From JACPTG01 sp964504135 (GTDB lineage: Archaea; Nanobdellota; Nanobdellia; Woesearchaeales; UBA10216): DNA of 16,132 nt. Positions 1 through 6,741 of the stretch are shown piece by piece; the first letter of the stretch is position 1, and each line of letters opens with the position of its first letter. Under the pieces are notes generated by a model. That model was not told where the DNA came from, made no database searches, and saw only the letters and a program-made list of their open reading frames with translations. The stretch covers positions 1 to 16,132 of the forward strand of contig CAZDCW010000033.1 in the NCBI GenBank assembly GCA_964504135.1. Reading direction: 5' to 3'. A program made the position numbers and the translations under genes.

Positions 1-2
1 TT

Positions 3-245
3 TACGAGATTAGAATTGCGCATATCCATCAACTAATCAGCGCAATTCTCTATATGTCCTATGATCAGGTCGCATCCTTTATAGGTGCTCTTGCCGCTGA
101 AATTGAAAGGCAGGCAAATGCGGATTTAGCCAAAGGCAGGCCAAGGCTTGCTTCAGAACTGTATGCCACAGCCAAAACCCTGTACAACGCCAGGGCTATG
201 ATGGATTTAGCATGGGAAATCTGTAAGCCTTATATGAAGGGCTGA
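3..245 (+). CDS. small helical hypothetical protein, possibly 5'-truncated by the window edge
   Basis: An ATG at position 54 gives 63 residues. The same frame is open without a stop back to the first base of the window, so this may instead be the C-terminal end of a longer protein, and the listed start marks the first complete in-frame codon. The visible protein looks all-alpha, with Ala/Leu-rich helices, and its second half has the spacing of a TPR-like helical hairpin, but no family is recognised. A 10-bp perfect inverted repeat sits directly before the ATG at 54 (see separate entry), which would fit either an operator or a coincidence inside a longer coding region. The HAD gene follows 38 nt downstream with its own TATA box, so the two are probably not obligately cotranscribed. 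Confidence 0.5.
   Translation, partial: YEIRIAHIHQLISAILYMSYDQVASFIGALAAEIERQANADLAKGRPRLASELYATAKTLYNARAMMDLAWEICKPYMKG
12..49. repeat. 10-bp perfect inverted repeat before the first ORF
   Basis: AGAATTGCGC at 12-21 is the exact reverse complement of GCGCAATTCT at 40-49, separated by 18 nt. It ends 4 nt before the ATG at 54. It could be an operator dyad or an RNA hairpin, or chance if the reading frame really starts upstream of the window. Confidence 0.55.
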
Positions 246-251
246 GGCAAC

Positions 252-260
252 TTTTTTATA
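252..260 (+). promoter_or_regulatory. TATA box of the HAD hydrolase gene
   Basis: The AT-rich TTTTTTATA is centred about 28 nt before the ATG at 284. In archaea transcription starts about 25-27 nt downstream of the TATA centre, so the mRNA would begin at or next to the start codon (leaderless). Confidence 0.5.
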
Positions 261-283
261 GCTATTTAGGCGTCCCCCGGCGC

Positions 284-1060
284 ATGCCTTTTTTCCTTGA
301 CGTTGACGATACGCTAATGACTTTTAATTCTGATGCGGCCAATGAGGCGGTATATGCCTATCTAAGGGCTTTCTGGCCTGAGGCCGCGGCTGCGGAGTTC
401 AGGAAGCTTTTCTCTCTGGCGGCTGCGTATCATCAGGCAGCTGAGACATCGGAAAGCAGGGAGTTCCTCGCTAAATTGAATTCATACCCTGTGGCCTGCC
501 CTGATGGCATCGAGAGGCCAAATGTGATATACAGCAGGGAGCTTTATGTCAGGTATTTGTCAGATAAGCACAGGCTTCAGGTGTCTGACGCCCAGATTGC
601 TGGGGCAATGGACGCTTATTGGAATGCGATGGTCGCAAATGCCAGTTTTTATCCCGACGCGCGGCGTTTCTTAAAGTCAAATCCCGGCTGTTTTATCGCT
701 GTTGGCAGCGACAGCAGGCTTGTGGTGAGGAATGGAAAATTTTCTTACGATCCGGAATACGCGCGGAAAAGGCGCATGGAAAGGACAAGGGCTGCAGGCT
801 TGCTTGATTACGTTCCTGAAGCCAGGGTTATCATAGGCGACCCTTTCAGGAAGCCTGGTGACAGCTTCTGGCAGGAGTGCCTGCGGGTCTCAGCCGCATC
901 CATGGCTGATTGCATTATGGTGGATGATTCGCTGAGAGTTGTTTCAGATGCAAGGAGGTTTGGCTTTAGGGCGGTTCTGATTGACCGCTTTGGTTTTTAT
1001 GATGGCAGGAACACTGGCAGGGTGGATGCGGTTATAAGTTCTTTTGATGAGTTACCTTAG
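284..1060 (+). CDS. HAD-superfamily hydrolase
   Basis: This is a 258-residue haloacid-dehalogenase-fold hydrolase, probably a cytosolic phosphatase. Motif I is DVDDT, with the nucleophile Asp6 and the acid/base Asp8. Motif II is likely Ser142 in GSDS. The motif III lysine is probably Lys190 in FRKPGD, and motif IV is the Asp214-Asp215 pair in IMVDDS. This order is canonical for Mg-dependent HAD phosphatases. About 125 residues lie between motifs I and II, which fits a helical C1-type cap domain over the active site. The substrate cannot be told from sequence; phosphoglycolate-type or nucleotide phosphatase activity are both possible. The start is supported by the TATA box about 28 nt upstream. 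The gene is followed by aIF5B, which has its own TATA box, so no operon is needed. Confidence 0.85.
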   Translation: MPFFLDVDDTLMTFNSDAANEAVYAYLRAFWPEAAAAEFRKLFSLAAAYHQAAETSESREFLAKLNSYPVACPDGIERPNVIYSRELYVRYLSDKHRLQVSDAQIAGAMDAYWNAMVANASFYPDARRFLKSNPGCFIAVGSDSRLVVRNGKFSYDPEYARKRRMERTRAAGLLDYVPEARVIIGDPFRKPGDSFWQECLRVSAASMADCIMVDDSLRVVSDARRFGFRAVLIDRFGFYDGRNTGRVDAVISSFDELP

Positions 1061-1074
1061 CTGGCAGCAGCAAA

Positions 1075-1084
1075 CATATTAAAA
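1075..1084 (+). promoter_or_regulatory. TATA box of the aIF5B gene
   Basis: CATATTAAAA is centred about 27 nt before the ATG at 1107 in the intergenic space after the HAD gene, consistent with a leaderless aIF5B transcript. Confidence 0.5.
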
Positions 1085-1106
1085 CCTGCTGGTTTTCCTC
1101 CTTCCT

Positions 1107-2852
1107 ATGTCAAATGGAGCAGTGCGTCAGCCCCTTATAGTCACGGTTGGCCATGTGGATGCAGGAAAGACTTTGCTGCTTGATAAGGTTAGGGGCACTG
1201 CCGTTGCCGCAAGGGAGGCTGGCGGCATTACGCAGTGCATTGGCTGCAGCTATGTCCCGCTTTCCACAGTGCAGGCCATTTGCGGCGACTTGCTGAAGGC
1301 TTTGAAAATCAGCTTTACAATTCCAGGGCTGCTTTTCATTGACACCCCTGGCCATGCTGCCTTTACAAACCTTAGGAGGCGCGGAGGCAATCTTGCGGAC
1401 ATTGCCATTCTCGTCATAGACCTTGTTGAGGGTTTCAAGCCGCAGACTTATGAGGCCATAGAAATCCTTAAAGGCTTTAAGACGCCGTTCGTGGTCGCCG
1501 CGAATAAGCTCGACCTTTCGCCCGGATGGCGTCCTGGCTCAGGCCTTGTATCTGCCAGCATCTCTTCCCAGGCGCCTGCAGCCCAGGAGTTTGTTGAGCA
1601 GCGGATTTATGACATCGTGGGGAAGCTGTCTGAGCTTGGCTTTGGCTCCGAACGTTTCGACCGGGTTGAGGATTATTCAAGGCAGGTCGCGATTATTCCC
1701 TGCTCTGCGAAGAGCGGTGAGGGCATTCCTGAGCTGCTGATGGTGATTTCCGGCCTTGCCCAGAAGTTTCTTGAGCAGTCGCTGAGGGCTGACGTTTCAG
1801 GCCCTGCCAAGGGCACAGTGCTTGAGGTCAAGAGGGATAAGGGCCTTGGCACAACTTTGGATGTCATAGTTTATGATGGGGTTTTGAGGAAAGGCGATGC
1901 CATAGTAATTGGCGGCCTGGATTCGCCTGTTGTAACAAGGGTTAAGGCCCTTTTTGAGCCTGCCCCTCTTGCCGAGATGGGCGGCCGCGGAAGGTTTGAG
2001 CCTGTTGATTCTGTCTCGGCTGCAGCAGGCGTGAAGGTTGTTGCCCCTGATGTGGATAATGTTGTTGCCGGCGCGCCGCTGAGGGGTGTTCTTGATAATC
2101 TGGAGGCGGTCAGCTCTGAGGTTCAGTCTGAGGTTCAGGAGGTTTTGGTTGAGACTGAAAGGGCGGGTGTAGTCGTTAAGGCAGACACCCTTGGCAGCCT
2201 TGAGGCGCTGCTGATGATTCTGAAGGATAAGTCAATCCCTGTAAGGAGGGCATCCATTGGCGACGTGACAAGAAAGGATGTTAAGGCTGCCCAGGCAAAC
2301 ACAGACCCTCTTAATTCAGCTGTCCTCGCGTTCAATGTTGCTGTTCCGGATTCCGCCCAGGCAAGGGTTTTTGCCAGCAGGGTAATATATCAGCTTATTG
2401 AGGAATTTGAGGCGTGGCAGGCTGAGCTTAAAAAAACAGCCGAGGCCAAGGTTCTTGACGCCCTGGTCAGGCCGTGCAGGCTGAAAATCCTGGCAGGATA
2501 TGTTTTCAGGCAGAGCAATCCGGCTGTCTTTGGGGTTGAAGTCCTGGTTGGTGTGCTTAAGGCAGGGATGCCTGTAATGAGCCGCGGAAAGGCCATCGGC
2601 TTGGTAAAGTCAATCCAGCTTGAGCAGGAGTCTGTGAATTCAGCCGATGCAGGAAGCCGTGTTGCTGTTTCAATGGATAACGTGACTGTTGGCAGGCAGG
2701 TGAATGAGGGCGATGAGCTTATCAGCGCTGTTCCTGAGGAGGACTACAGGAAGCTCAAGCAGTATTCAAAGTACCTGTCAAAGGGCGAAGTGGCTGTTCT
2801 GCGCGAACTGGCAGACACGATGAGGAAGTATAATCCCGTTTGGGGGGTCTGA
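1107..2852 (+). CDS. infB: translation initiation factor aIF5B
   Basis: This is the archaeal IF2/eIF5B GTPase, which promotes ribosomal subunit joining and initiator-tRNA accommodation in the cytosol. At 581 residues it has the usual archaeal length, without the long N-terminal extension of eukaryotic eIF5B and without an intein. The GTPase motifs are present in order: P-loop GHVDAGKT (15-22), switch I around AGGITQ (38-43), DTPGH (79-83) with the catalytic His83, NKLD (133-136) and SAKSG near residue 200. Domains II, III and IV follow, with the usual conserved stretch around residues 345-400. The P-loop has Ala where many archaeal members have a second His; this position varies in the superfamily (Ser in EF1A, Thr in eukaryotic eIF5B), so activity is not in doubt. 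Confidence 0.97.
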   Translation: MSNGAVRQPLIVTVGHVDAGKTLLLDKVRGTAVAAREAGGITQCIGCSYVPLSTVQAICGDLLKALKISFTIPGLLFIDTPGHAAFTNLRRRGGNLADIAILVIDLVEGFKPQTYEAIEILKGFKTPFVVAANKLDLSPGWRPGSGLVSASISSQAPAAQEFVEQRIYDIVGKLSELGFGSERFDRVEDYSRQVAIIPCSAKSGEGIPELLMVISGLAQKFLEQSLRADVSGPAKGTVLEVKRDKGLGTTLDVIVYDGVLRKGDAIVIGGLDSPVVTRVKALFEPAPLAEMGGRGRFEPVDSVSAAAGVKVVAPDVDNVVAGAPLRGVLDNLEAVSSEVQSEVQEVLVETERAGVVVKADTLGSLEALLMILKDKSIPVRRASIGDVTRKDVKAAQANTDPLNSAVLAFNVAVPDSAQARVFASRVIYQLIEEFEAWQAELKKTAEAKVLDALVRPCRLKILAGYVFRQSNPAVFGVEVLVGVLKAGMPVMSRGKAIGLVKSIQLEQESVNSADAGSRVAVSMDNVTVGRQVNEGDELISAVPEEDYRKLKQYSKYLSKGEVAVLRELADTMRKYNPVWGV

Positions 2853-2863
2853 GGGATTTAAGT

Positions 2864-2875
2864 AAAATATTTAAG
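2864..2875 (+). promoter_or_regulatory. TATA box of the 51-residue protein gene
   Basis: AAAATATTTAAG is centred about 28 nt before the ATG at 2898, the spacing seen for other leaderless genes in this window. It supports the short downstream reading frame as a real gene. Confidence 0.5.
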
Positions 2876-2897
2876 CTTGGAACTGTCCGTGCTTCTG

Positions 2898-3053
2898 ATG
2901 ACAGGGACAATGGTTGTTTTGAAAAGGGAATATGCTCGGCTTAAGGCCGAAAACGAGGCCCTCAGGAATACGGCGCTTTACAAAAGGCTTCTGGAGTTTG
3001 AGCAGAATTTGGCAGCTGGAAGAGTGTTTATAAGGGAGGACTTAGGCTTTTGA
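2898..3053 (+). CDS. 51-residue antitoxin-like coiled-coil protein
   Basis: This short frame of 51 codons begins at the ATG that sits the leaderless distance from a TATA box; a second in-frame ATG lies 4 codons later. The middle is a charged Leu-heptad helix, and the protein ends in AGRVFIREDLGF. That layout (short coiled coil, a Gly-Arg/Lys turn, then a REDLGF-type end) resembles small antitoxin-like proteins that I recall from archaeal genomes; the family assignment is from memory. No toxin gene lies next to it: aIF5B is upstream and a PUA-domain gene with its own promoter is downstream. It may therefore be a solitary antitoxin or an unrelated small helical protein. Confidence 0.65.
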   Translation: MTGTMVVLKREYARLKAENEALRNTALYKRLLEFEQNLAAGRVFIREDLGF

Positions 3054-3107
3054 AAGATTTGCAGCCTTGCTCCTGACTTTTTCTATTGTTATCAGCCTTT
3101 CATGGAT

Positions 3108-3117
3108 AAATTATTTA
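3108..3117 (+). promoter_or_regulatory. TATA box of the PUA-domain gene
   Basis: AAATTATTTA is centred about 27-30 nt before the GTG at 3143. It argues against the in-frame TTG at 3134, which would fall upstream of the predicted transcription start. Confidence 0.45.
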
Positions 3118-3142
3118 AGCCTTTCCCGCAGCCTTGTGTTTT

Positions 3143-3598
3143 GTGCTGCGCTTAAGGTTCCTTAACTCAAGGGAGGTGCGAGGTATTGCTTCAATTGTTG
3201 AACGCCAGTGGGGCGCCAGGCTGCCTGATTCTGCTTTTCTCATAAACTCAAGGAATAAGCTTCATCTTATTTCCAGGGATGTTGGCAGGCTGGATTTGCA
3301 GAATCTGAGGGTGAACAGCGCCGGACTTTACTTCGGCGAGCTTAAGGATGAGGCAATCCGCCTCTCAATAGAAGGGTCTCAGCTTCTCGGCCCGTCGGCG
3401 TCTAAGAACGTCGTGGAGATTTCAGGCGAGGAGATGCGGCAGTGGCTGAGGGGCGAGGATTTGATGAAGGACTGCCCGGGCTGCTCTGGCTTTGTCATCC
3501 TTCGCCGCAATTCAGATTACCTTGGCTGCGGCCGCTATGCCAATGGCAGGATTAAGAATTTTGTGCCGAAGACGAGGAGGGTTAAATCCTCAGCTTAG
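3143..3598 (+). CDS. PUA-domain RNA-binding protein (NIP7 / COG3270-like)
   Basis: This is a 151-residue protein whose C-terminal half is a PUA-type RNA-binding fold. It shows the progression GEEMRQWLRGEDL, then GFVILRRNSDYLGCGRY, then GRIKNFVPKTRR. The Gly-rich strand followed by Lys-Asn-(hydrophobic)-Val-Pro-Lys is typical of the archaeal PUA proteins related to NIP7 and to the C-terminal part of NOL1/NOP2-type RNA methyltransferases. No methyltransferase domain is present, so it is more likely a ribosome-biogenesis or rRNA/tRNA-binding factor than an enzyme. The N-terminal 90 residues form an alpha/beta module also seen in that group. The GTG start was chosen over TTG 3134 from TATA spacing. 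Its 3' end overlaps the convergent 470-residue gene by 17 nt. Confidence 0.65.
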   Translation: MLRLRFLNSREVRGIASIVERQWGARLPDSAFLINSRNKLHLISRDVGRLDLQNLRVNSAGLYFGELKDEAIRLSIEGSQLLGPSASKNVVEISGEEMRQWLRGEDLMKDCPGCSGFVILRRNSDYLGCGRYANGRIKNFVPKTRRVKSSA

Positions 3599-4994
3599 GC
3601 CGGTATGCCCTTTCCACGACTTTCTGTGCAAACCCCTGGACCAGGGTTCTGGTTGGACTGTGCCCAAACAGGGGATCTGCAATTTTTGTTAGGCATAAAG
3701 CCTCTAGCAGACTCCAATTTTCCAGCCTTTGCTGCGCTTTCGCCATTTTGTAGCCCAGATGGTCTATTTCTGATCGCTCTCCTCCTTTGAGTTGGATGGT
3801 TCCGCTTTCCTCAGTTGCTGACGCCTTGTCCCTTACGTGGATCTCTATCCTGTTGTATGCGCCTGCTGGCATTATGCCATGCGTTACTTCTATGAACCTT
3901 GCAGTTCCGTGGCCGTTTCCCTCTTTTGCATGCCTGTTTCTGCTGCTTGCATCAATGCGGGGAAAGTATTTGGCCATGTATAGCTGCCATTCTTCTGGAT
4001 GCGCTTCCAGGGCCTTTGGAAATTCGTCCAGCCACTGGTCACACCTTTGCGCAAGTATGTTGCCTTCCCACCATGCTGTTCCTCGCATGAACTGCTGGCT
4101 GAAGGCTTCATTCCATCTTACATATTTGCCTGGAAGTTGGTCCATCCGGCTCATAAGTGTGGCTGCCATGAAGTCCTGGACCAGTTGCGGCTCGCCTGTT
4201 GGTTTCCTGCTTCCGGTGAGGTATTCAGTTGCCTTGTCAACGAACGAGATTCCTGATTTCATCCTGAACTGGGCTTCTGCATACCGCGCCACCTCTCCAT
4301 TTTGGTCCAGAAGCTGCAATTTATGGACAGTGACAAGCGGGATTGCCTTTTCAGTTCTTTTGCCTGATCTGCAGATGGGAGAATATTTATCTCTAGCTTC
4401 AGGACCATGGTTTAATGCATAATCTGTGATTAGTATCTCACGTGGTTTGGCAGCAAGCTCTGGCAGGCTGATGTCTCTCTGAATTTTAAATTCCCCTTTG
4501 GTCAAGCCTGAGCCTTCCCTGCCTTTTTGCCAGCATCCTTCGCATATTCCTTCAACGTGAAGGGTGTATCTAAGTCTGGGCTCCTGCTCTTCTGTCCATG
4601 TAGGGATGGCAAAGTTTAGCATGTATGATATGAGGGCATCCTCAAGTGTTCTGGACGCAGCATCATGCCAGCGTCTGAGTCGCGGGATGTTGGCCTGCTG
4701 GGCTATCTGTGCTACTGCCCTCTCAAGGTCCGCTCCTCCGTAGAGCAGCGGATATGCCCTTAGCAGGGCAGCTTCCCTTTGGACTTCCCTTTCGACTTCT
4801 GTAGTGGCTTTTTTCCCTGTCGCTTTCAGCCTTTCCTGCAGTTTCCGTGTCACACTGTCAATGGTTTTAGATGAAAGAGCCTCTTCAACCGCCGCTACCG
4901 CGTCCCTGCGGACACCGATAAGGCTATCTCTAACGCCTCTTATTGCATCCCGGTACTCTGTGGTTATTGCCGGAAAATCAAGCAATTGAATCAA
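3582..4994 (-). CDS. unrecognised 470-residue soluble protein
   Basis: No family is recognised. The N-terminal 120 residues are predicted largely helical with charged coiled-coil character (roughly 15-75). The middle carries a Cys-x2-Cys pair (C151, C154) and a further Cys at 208, which could bind metal but lack a clear fourth ligand. Trp/Tyr-rich segments at 290-345 and a His/Gly stretch near 355-373 are the most distinctive parts. There is no signal peptide, membrane segment or Walker motif. The longest frame begins at a TTG; no in-frame ATG or GTG lies between it and the upstream stop. A GGAGG about 9 nt before this TTG and AT-rich TATA candidates at 5020-5055 support it, although TTG 4985 is also possible. 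The 3' end overlaps the convergent PUA gene. Confidence 0.75.
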   Translation of the reverse strand: MIQLLDFPAITTEYRDAIRGVRDSLIGVRRDAVAAVEEALSSKTIDSVTRKLQERLKATGKKATTEVEREVQREAALLRAYPLLYGGADLERAVAQIAQQANIPRLRRWHDAASRTLEDALISYMLNFAIPTWTEEQEPRLRYTLHVEGICEGCWQKGREGSGLTKGEFKIQRDISLPELAAKPREILITDYALNHGPEARDKYSPICRSGKRTEKAIPLVTVHKLQLLDQNGEVARYAEAQFRMKSGISFVDKATEYLTGSRKPTGEPQLVQDFMAATLMSRMDQLPGKYVRWNEAFSQQFMRGTAWWEGNILAQRCDQWLDEFPKALEAHPEEWQLYMAKYFPRIDASSRNRHAKEGNGHGTARFIEVTHGIMPAGAYNRIEIHVRDKASATEESGTIQLKGGERSEIDHLGYKMAKAQQRLENWSLLEALCLTKIADPLFGHSPTRTLVQGFAQKVVERAYRPKLRI

Positions 4995-5076
4995 ACTGCC
5001 ATTCCTCCATCTCCCCCAAATTTATTTTTTATGATAAGCAGGCAGATTTATAAGCCTTTTTATATATGCTATATAT

Positions 5077-5469
5077 TCAGTAAGCGGTAACGTTAACCCT
5101 TATTTCAGCCCCTTCTGCCTTTAAGGCTGCAGCCATGCTTCTGCTGATTTCGCAGGAGCTCTTGTCAGCCCTTACTGCAAAAGTCCGGGCGCTTGCAAAC
5201 TCTGTCTTTCTTATGACCATTTCATGGCTGCTGCTGAAGCCCGGGTTTGGAGTTGCGGTTATCTCCTCAGTCATCCCCGCCACGCTTATCCCTATCCTTA
5301 TCCTTCCGCAGCTTAGGAGTTTCTTCAGTTCAGGCAGCTCGAAATCAGCCTTCACCCCGACAATGCAGTCCCCTTTTGTGGTTACATGGCTGTCTTTTGT
5401 GAATTCCAGCGTTGTCCTGTGCCGTGCTGTTATGTTTGGATGTCCATATGCGGAGAACTCGTAATTCAT
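5077..5469 (-). CDS. DUF371 family archaeal protein
   Basis: This is a 130-residue conserved archaeal protein of unknown biochemical function. The diagnostic N-terminal block is intact: an aromatic-rich first strand, then GHPNITARHRTTLEFTK, followed by TTKGDCIVGVKAD. The Cys in GDCIVGV and the GHPN turn are near-invariant features of DUF371 (COG2090). The rest alternates short strands and helices, giving a small globular cytosolic protein of normal family length. It starts 4 nt after the stop of the coiled-coil gene upstream, so both are probably transcribed together from the shared palindromic promoter at 5707-5720. Confidence 0.9.
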   Translation of the reverse strand: MNYEFSAYGHPNITARHRTTLEFTKDSHVTTKGDCIVGVKADFELPELKKLLSCGRIRIGISVAGMTEEITATPNPGFSSSHEMVIRKTEFASARTFAVRADKSSCEISRSMAAALKAEGAEIRVNVTAY

Positions 5470-5473
5470 GGAA

Positions 5474-5686
5474 TCAGCTTTTCCTGACTATGTCCTCTAT
5501 TGGCTTTTTCGCTTTTGCCTCTTTTTCAAGGTCTACCCCCATCTTTTTCAGCTCTGCTATGTGCATTTGCATGAGCTGTTCAACTATGGCGAGGAGCCTT
5601 GTTAGTTCCTGCCTTTCCTTTGCGAGTGTTGTAAGGCTGCCTTTGTGGAAGCCCGTCAGTTCTGCCTTTTCCCTGCTTTCTGGCAT
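5474..5686 (-). CDS. 70-residue coiled-coil protein, operon partner of DUF371
   Basis: This small, highly charged, all-helical protein consists of one long heptad-like segment (about residues 18-60). It begins with ELTGFHKGSLTTLAKERQEL after a short polar lead. No catalytic motif, Cys cluster or membrane segment is present. I do not recognise a named family. Its ATG is 27.5 nt from the centre of the palindromic TATA box shared with the divergent asparagine-synthase gene, which fits leaderless transcription. The stop lies 4 nt before the DUF371 start, so a joint role with DUF371 is plausible but unproven. Confidence 0.75.
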   Translation of the reverse strand: MPESREKAELTGFHKGSLTTLAKERQELTRLLAIVEQLMQMHIAELKKMGVDLEKEAKAKKPIEDIVRKS

Positions 5687-5706
5687 GATTGGTGGTTTTG
5701 CTGCTC

Positions 5707-5720
5707 AATATTTAAATATT
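5707..5720. promoter_or_regulatory. palindromic bidirectional TATA box
   Basis: AATATTTAAATATT is a perfect 14-bp palindrome centred at 5713.5. The ATG of the minus-strand coiled-coil gene (5686) and the ATG of the plus-strand asparagine-synthase gene (5741) are each exactly 27.5 nt from that centre. A single TATA element could therefore serve both leaderless, divergent transcripts. Confidence 0.7.
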
Positions 5721-5740
5721 TGCCTGGATTCCTGTTTGCG

Positions 5741-6634
5741 ATGCGCGAAATTTACACATCCTCTGATGGCAGGCTGCTGCCCGAGTCAGGCTGGCGCTCT
5801 GAGGTAAGTGCCTTGCAGGAGAGGGTATCACTTCAGTCTGGAATTTCTGATGAGGCTGAGGCGGTATCCATTCTGAAGCAGGCCATCCCTGAGGCAGTTG
5901 AAAAAAGAATTCCCGCTGCACCTTTTGGAGTCCTTTTTTCAGGTGGAGTTGACAGCTCCCTGATTGCGTTTTTATGCAGGAATTTTTCGCCTCATTTCAG
6001 GTGCTATTCTGTCGGCTTTGGCAGTTCTAAGGACCTGGCTGCCGCAGGCGAGGCATCCCGGAGTCTGGGCCTTGATTTGGCTGCCAGGAATTATGCATTG
6101 GAGGAGGTAGGGGCGATTGTGTCAGAGGTTAGCCGGATTATTCCTAAGGTTGACGTTGTGAATGTCGGAGTTGCTTCTGTTGTTTATGCTGCCTGTCGGC
6201 TTGCGAAGCAGGATGGCGTTTCAGTCCTTTTTTCAGGCCTGGGTTCTGAGGAGATTTTTGCAGGTTACCAGAGGCATGGGTTTGCCGCTGACATTAACGC
6301 CGAGTGCTGGCAGGGGCTTTATGGAATGCATCAGCGCGACCTTGTAAGGGATGCAGCCATTGCCTCAAACCTTGGCGTTTCATTTGCCACGCCTTTCATG
6401 GAACCTGGCCTGATTGTGTCAGCTATGCGTATGGACGGTGGGCTGAAAATCAAGGCCGGTTCAAAGAAGCATGTGCTGCGGCTTGCCGCGGCGCAGCTTG
6501 GCCTGCCCGGGGCAATTTCAGGCAGGAAAAAGCTTGCTGCGCAGTACGGCTCGGGCTTTGATTTTGCAATCAAAAAAATTGCTAAAAAAAGCGGCTTCAG
6601 CAGCAGGCACGAGTTTATCCAAAGCGCTGTTTAG
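5741..6634 (+). CDS. asparagine synthase-like protein (stand-alone synthetase domain)
   Basis: This is a 297-residue protein with the ATP-pyrophosphatase fold of the AsnB C-terminal domain. The PP-loop FSGGVDSS (about 66-73) binds ATP. A second signature, SGLGSEEIFAGY, matches the family SGxGxDExFxGY motif, with Ser in place of the first acidic residue. The N-terminal glutaminase (Ntn) domain of full-length AsnB is absent, so the enzyme would need free ammonia or a separate amidotransferase, or may act on another carboxylate. The frame is open 32 codons further upstream, but the ATG at 5741 is chosen because it lies 27.5 nt from the palindromic TATA box. Another nucleotide-activating amidation or thiolation role is possible. 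Confidence 0.85.
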   Translation: MREIYTSSDGRLLPESGWRSEVSALQERVSLQSGISDEAEAVSILKQAIPEAVEKRIPAAPFGVLFSGGVDSSLIAFLCRNFSPHFRCYSVGFGSSKDLAAAGEASRSLGLDLAARNYALEEVGAIVSEVSRIIPKVDVVNVGVASVVYAACRLAKQDGVSVLFSGLGSEEIFAGYQRHGFAADINAECWQGLYGMHQRDLVRDAAIASNLGVSFATPFMEPGLIVSAMRMDGGLKIKAGSKKHVLRLAAAQLGLPGAISGRKKLAAQYGSGFDFAIKKIAKKSGFSSRHEFIQSAV

Positions 6635-6692
6635 TTCGTTTTTGGATGGTGGCGAAACGGCTTTTTTTCAGGCTTAAAAAGCGTGCAAAAAA

Positions 6693-6702
6693 TTTATATA
6701 AA
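6693..6702 (+). promoter_or_regulatory. TATA box of the membrane-protein/ATPase operon
   Basis: TTTATATAAA is a strong consensus TATA centred about 44 nt before the TTG start at 6742. Transcription would begin near 6724, leaving a leader of roughly 18 nt with a GAGGG Shine-Dalgarno-like element at 6731-6735. This differs from the leaderless genes nearby. Confidence 0.55.
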
Positions 6703-6741
6703 AGGCCAGTTAGCCGCCCATTTAGTTTTAGAGGGATTGCG

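Noticed and set aside
1149..1172. aIF5B P-loop Ala in GHVDAGKT as evidence of inactivation
   Set aside because: This position varies in active translational GTPases (Ser or Thr elsewhere), and the Lys-Thr and DTPGH are intact.
3787..4422. 211-codon plus-strand ORF
   Set aside because: It lies entirely antisense to the 470-residue gene, has a Cys/Ser-rich composition typical of shadow frames and no promoter; the minus-strand frame is longer and spans the whole region.
5135..5807. Plus-strand ORFs opposite DUF371 and the coiled-coil gene
   Set aside because: They are shadows of recognisable minus-strand genes; DUF371 has family motifs in the other strand.
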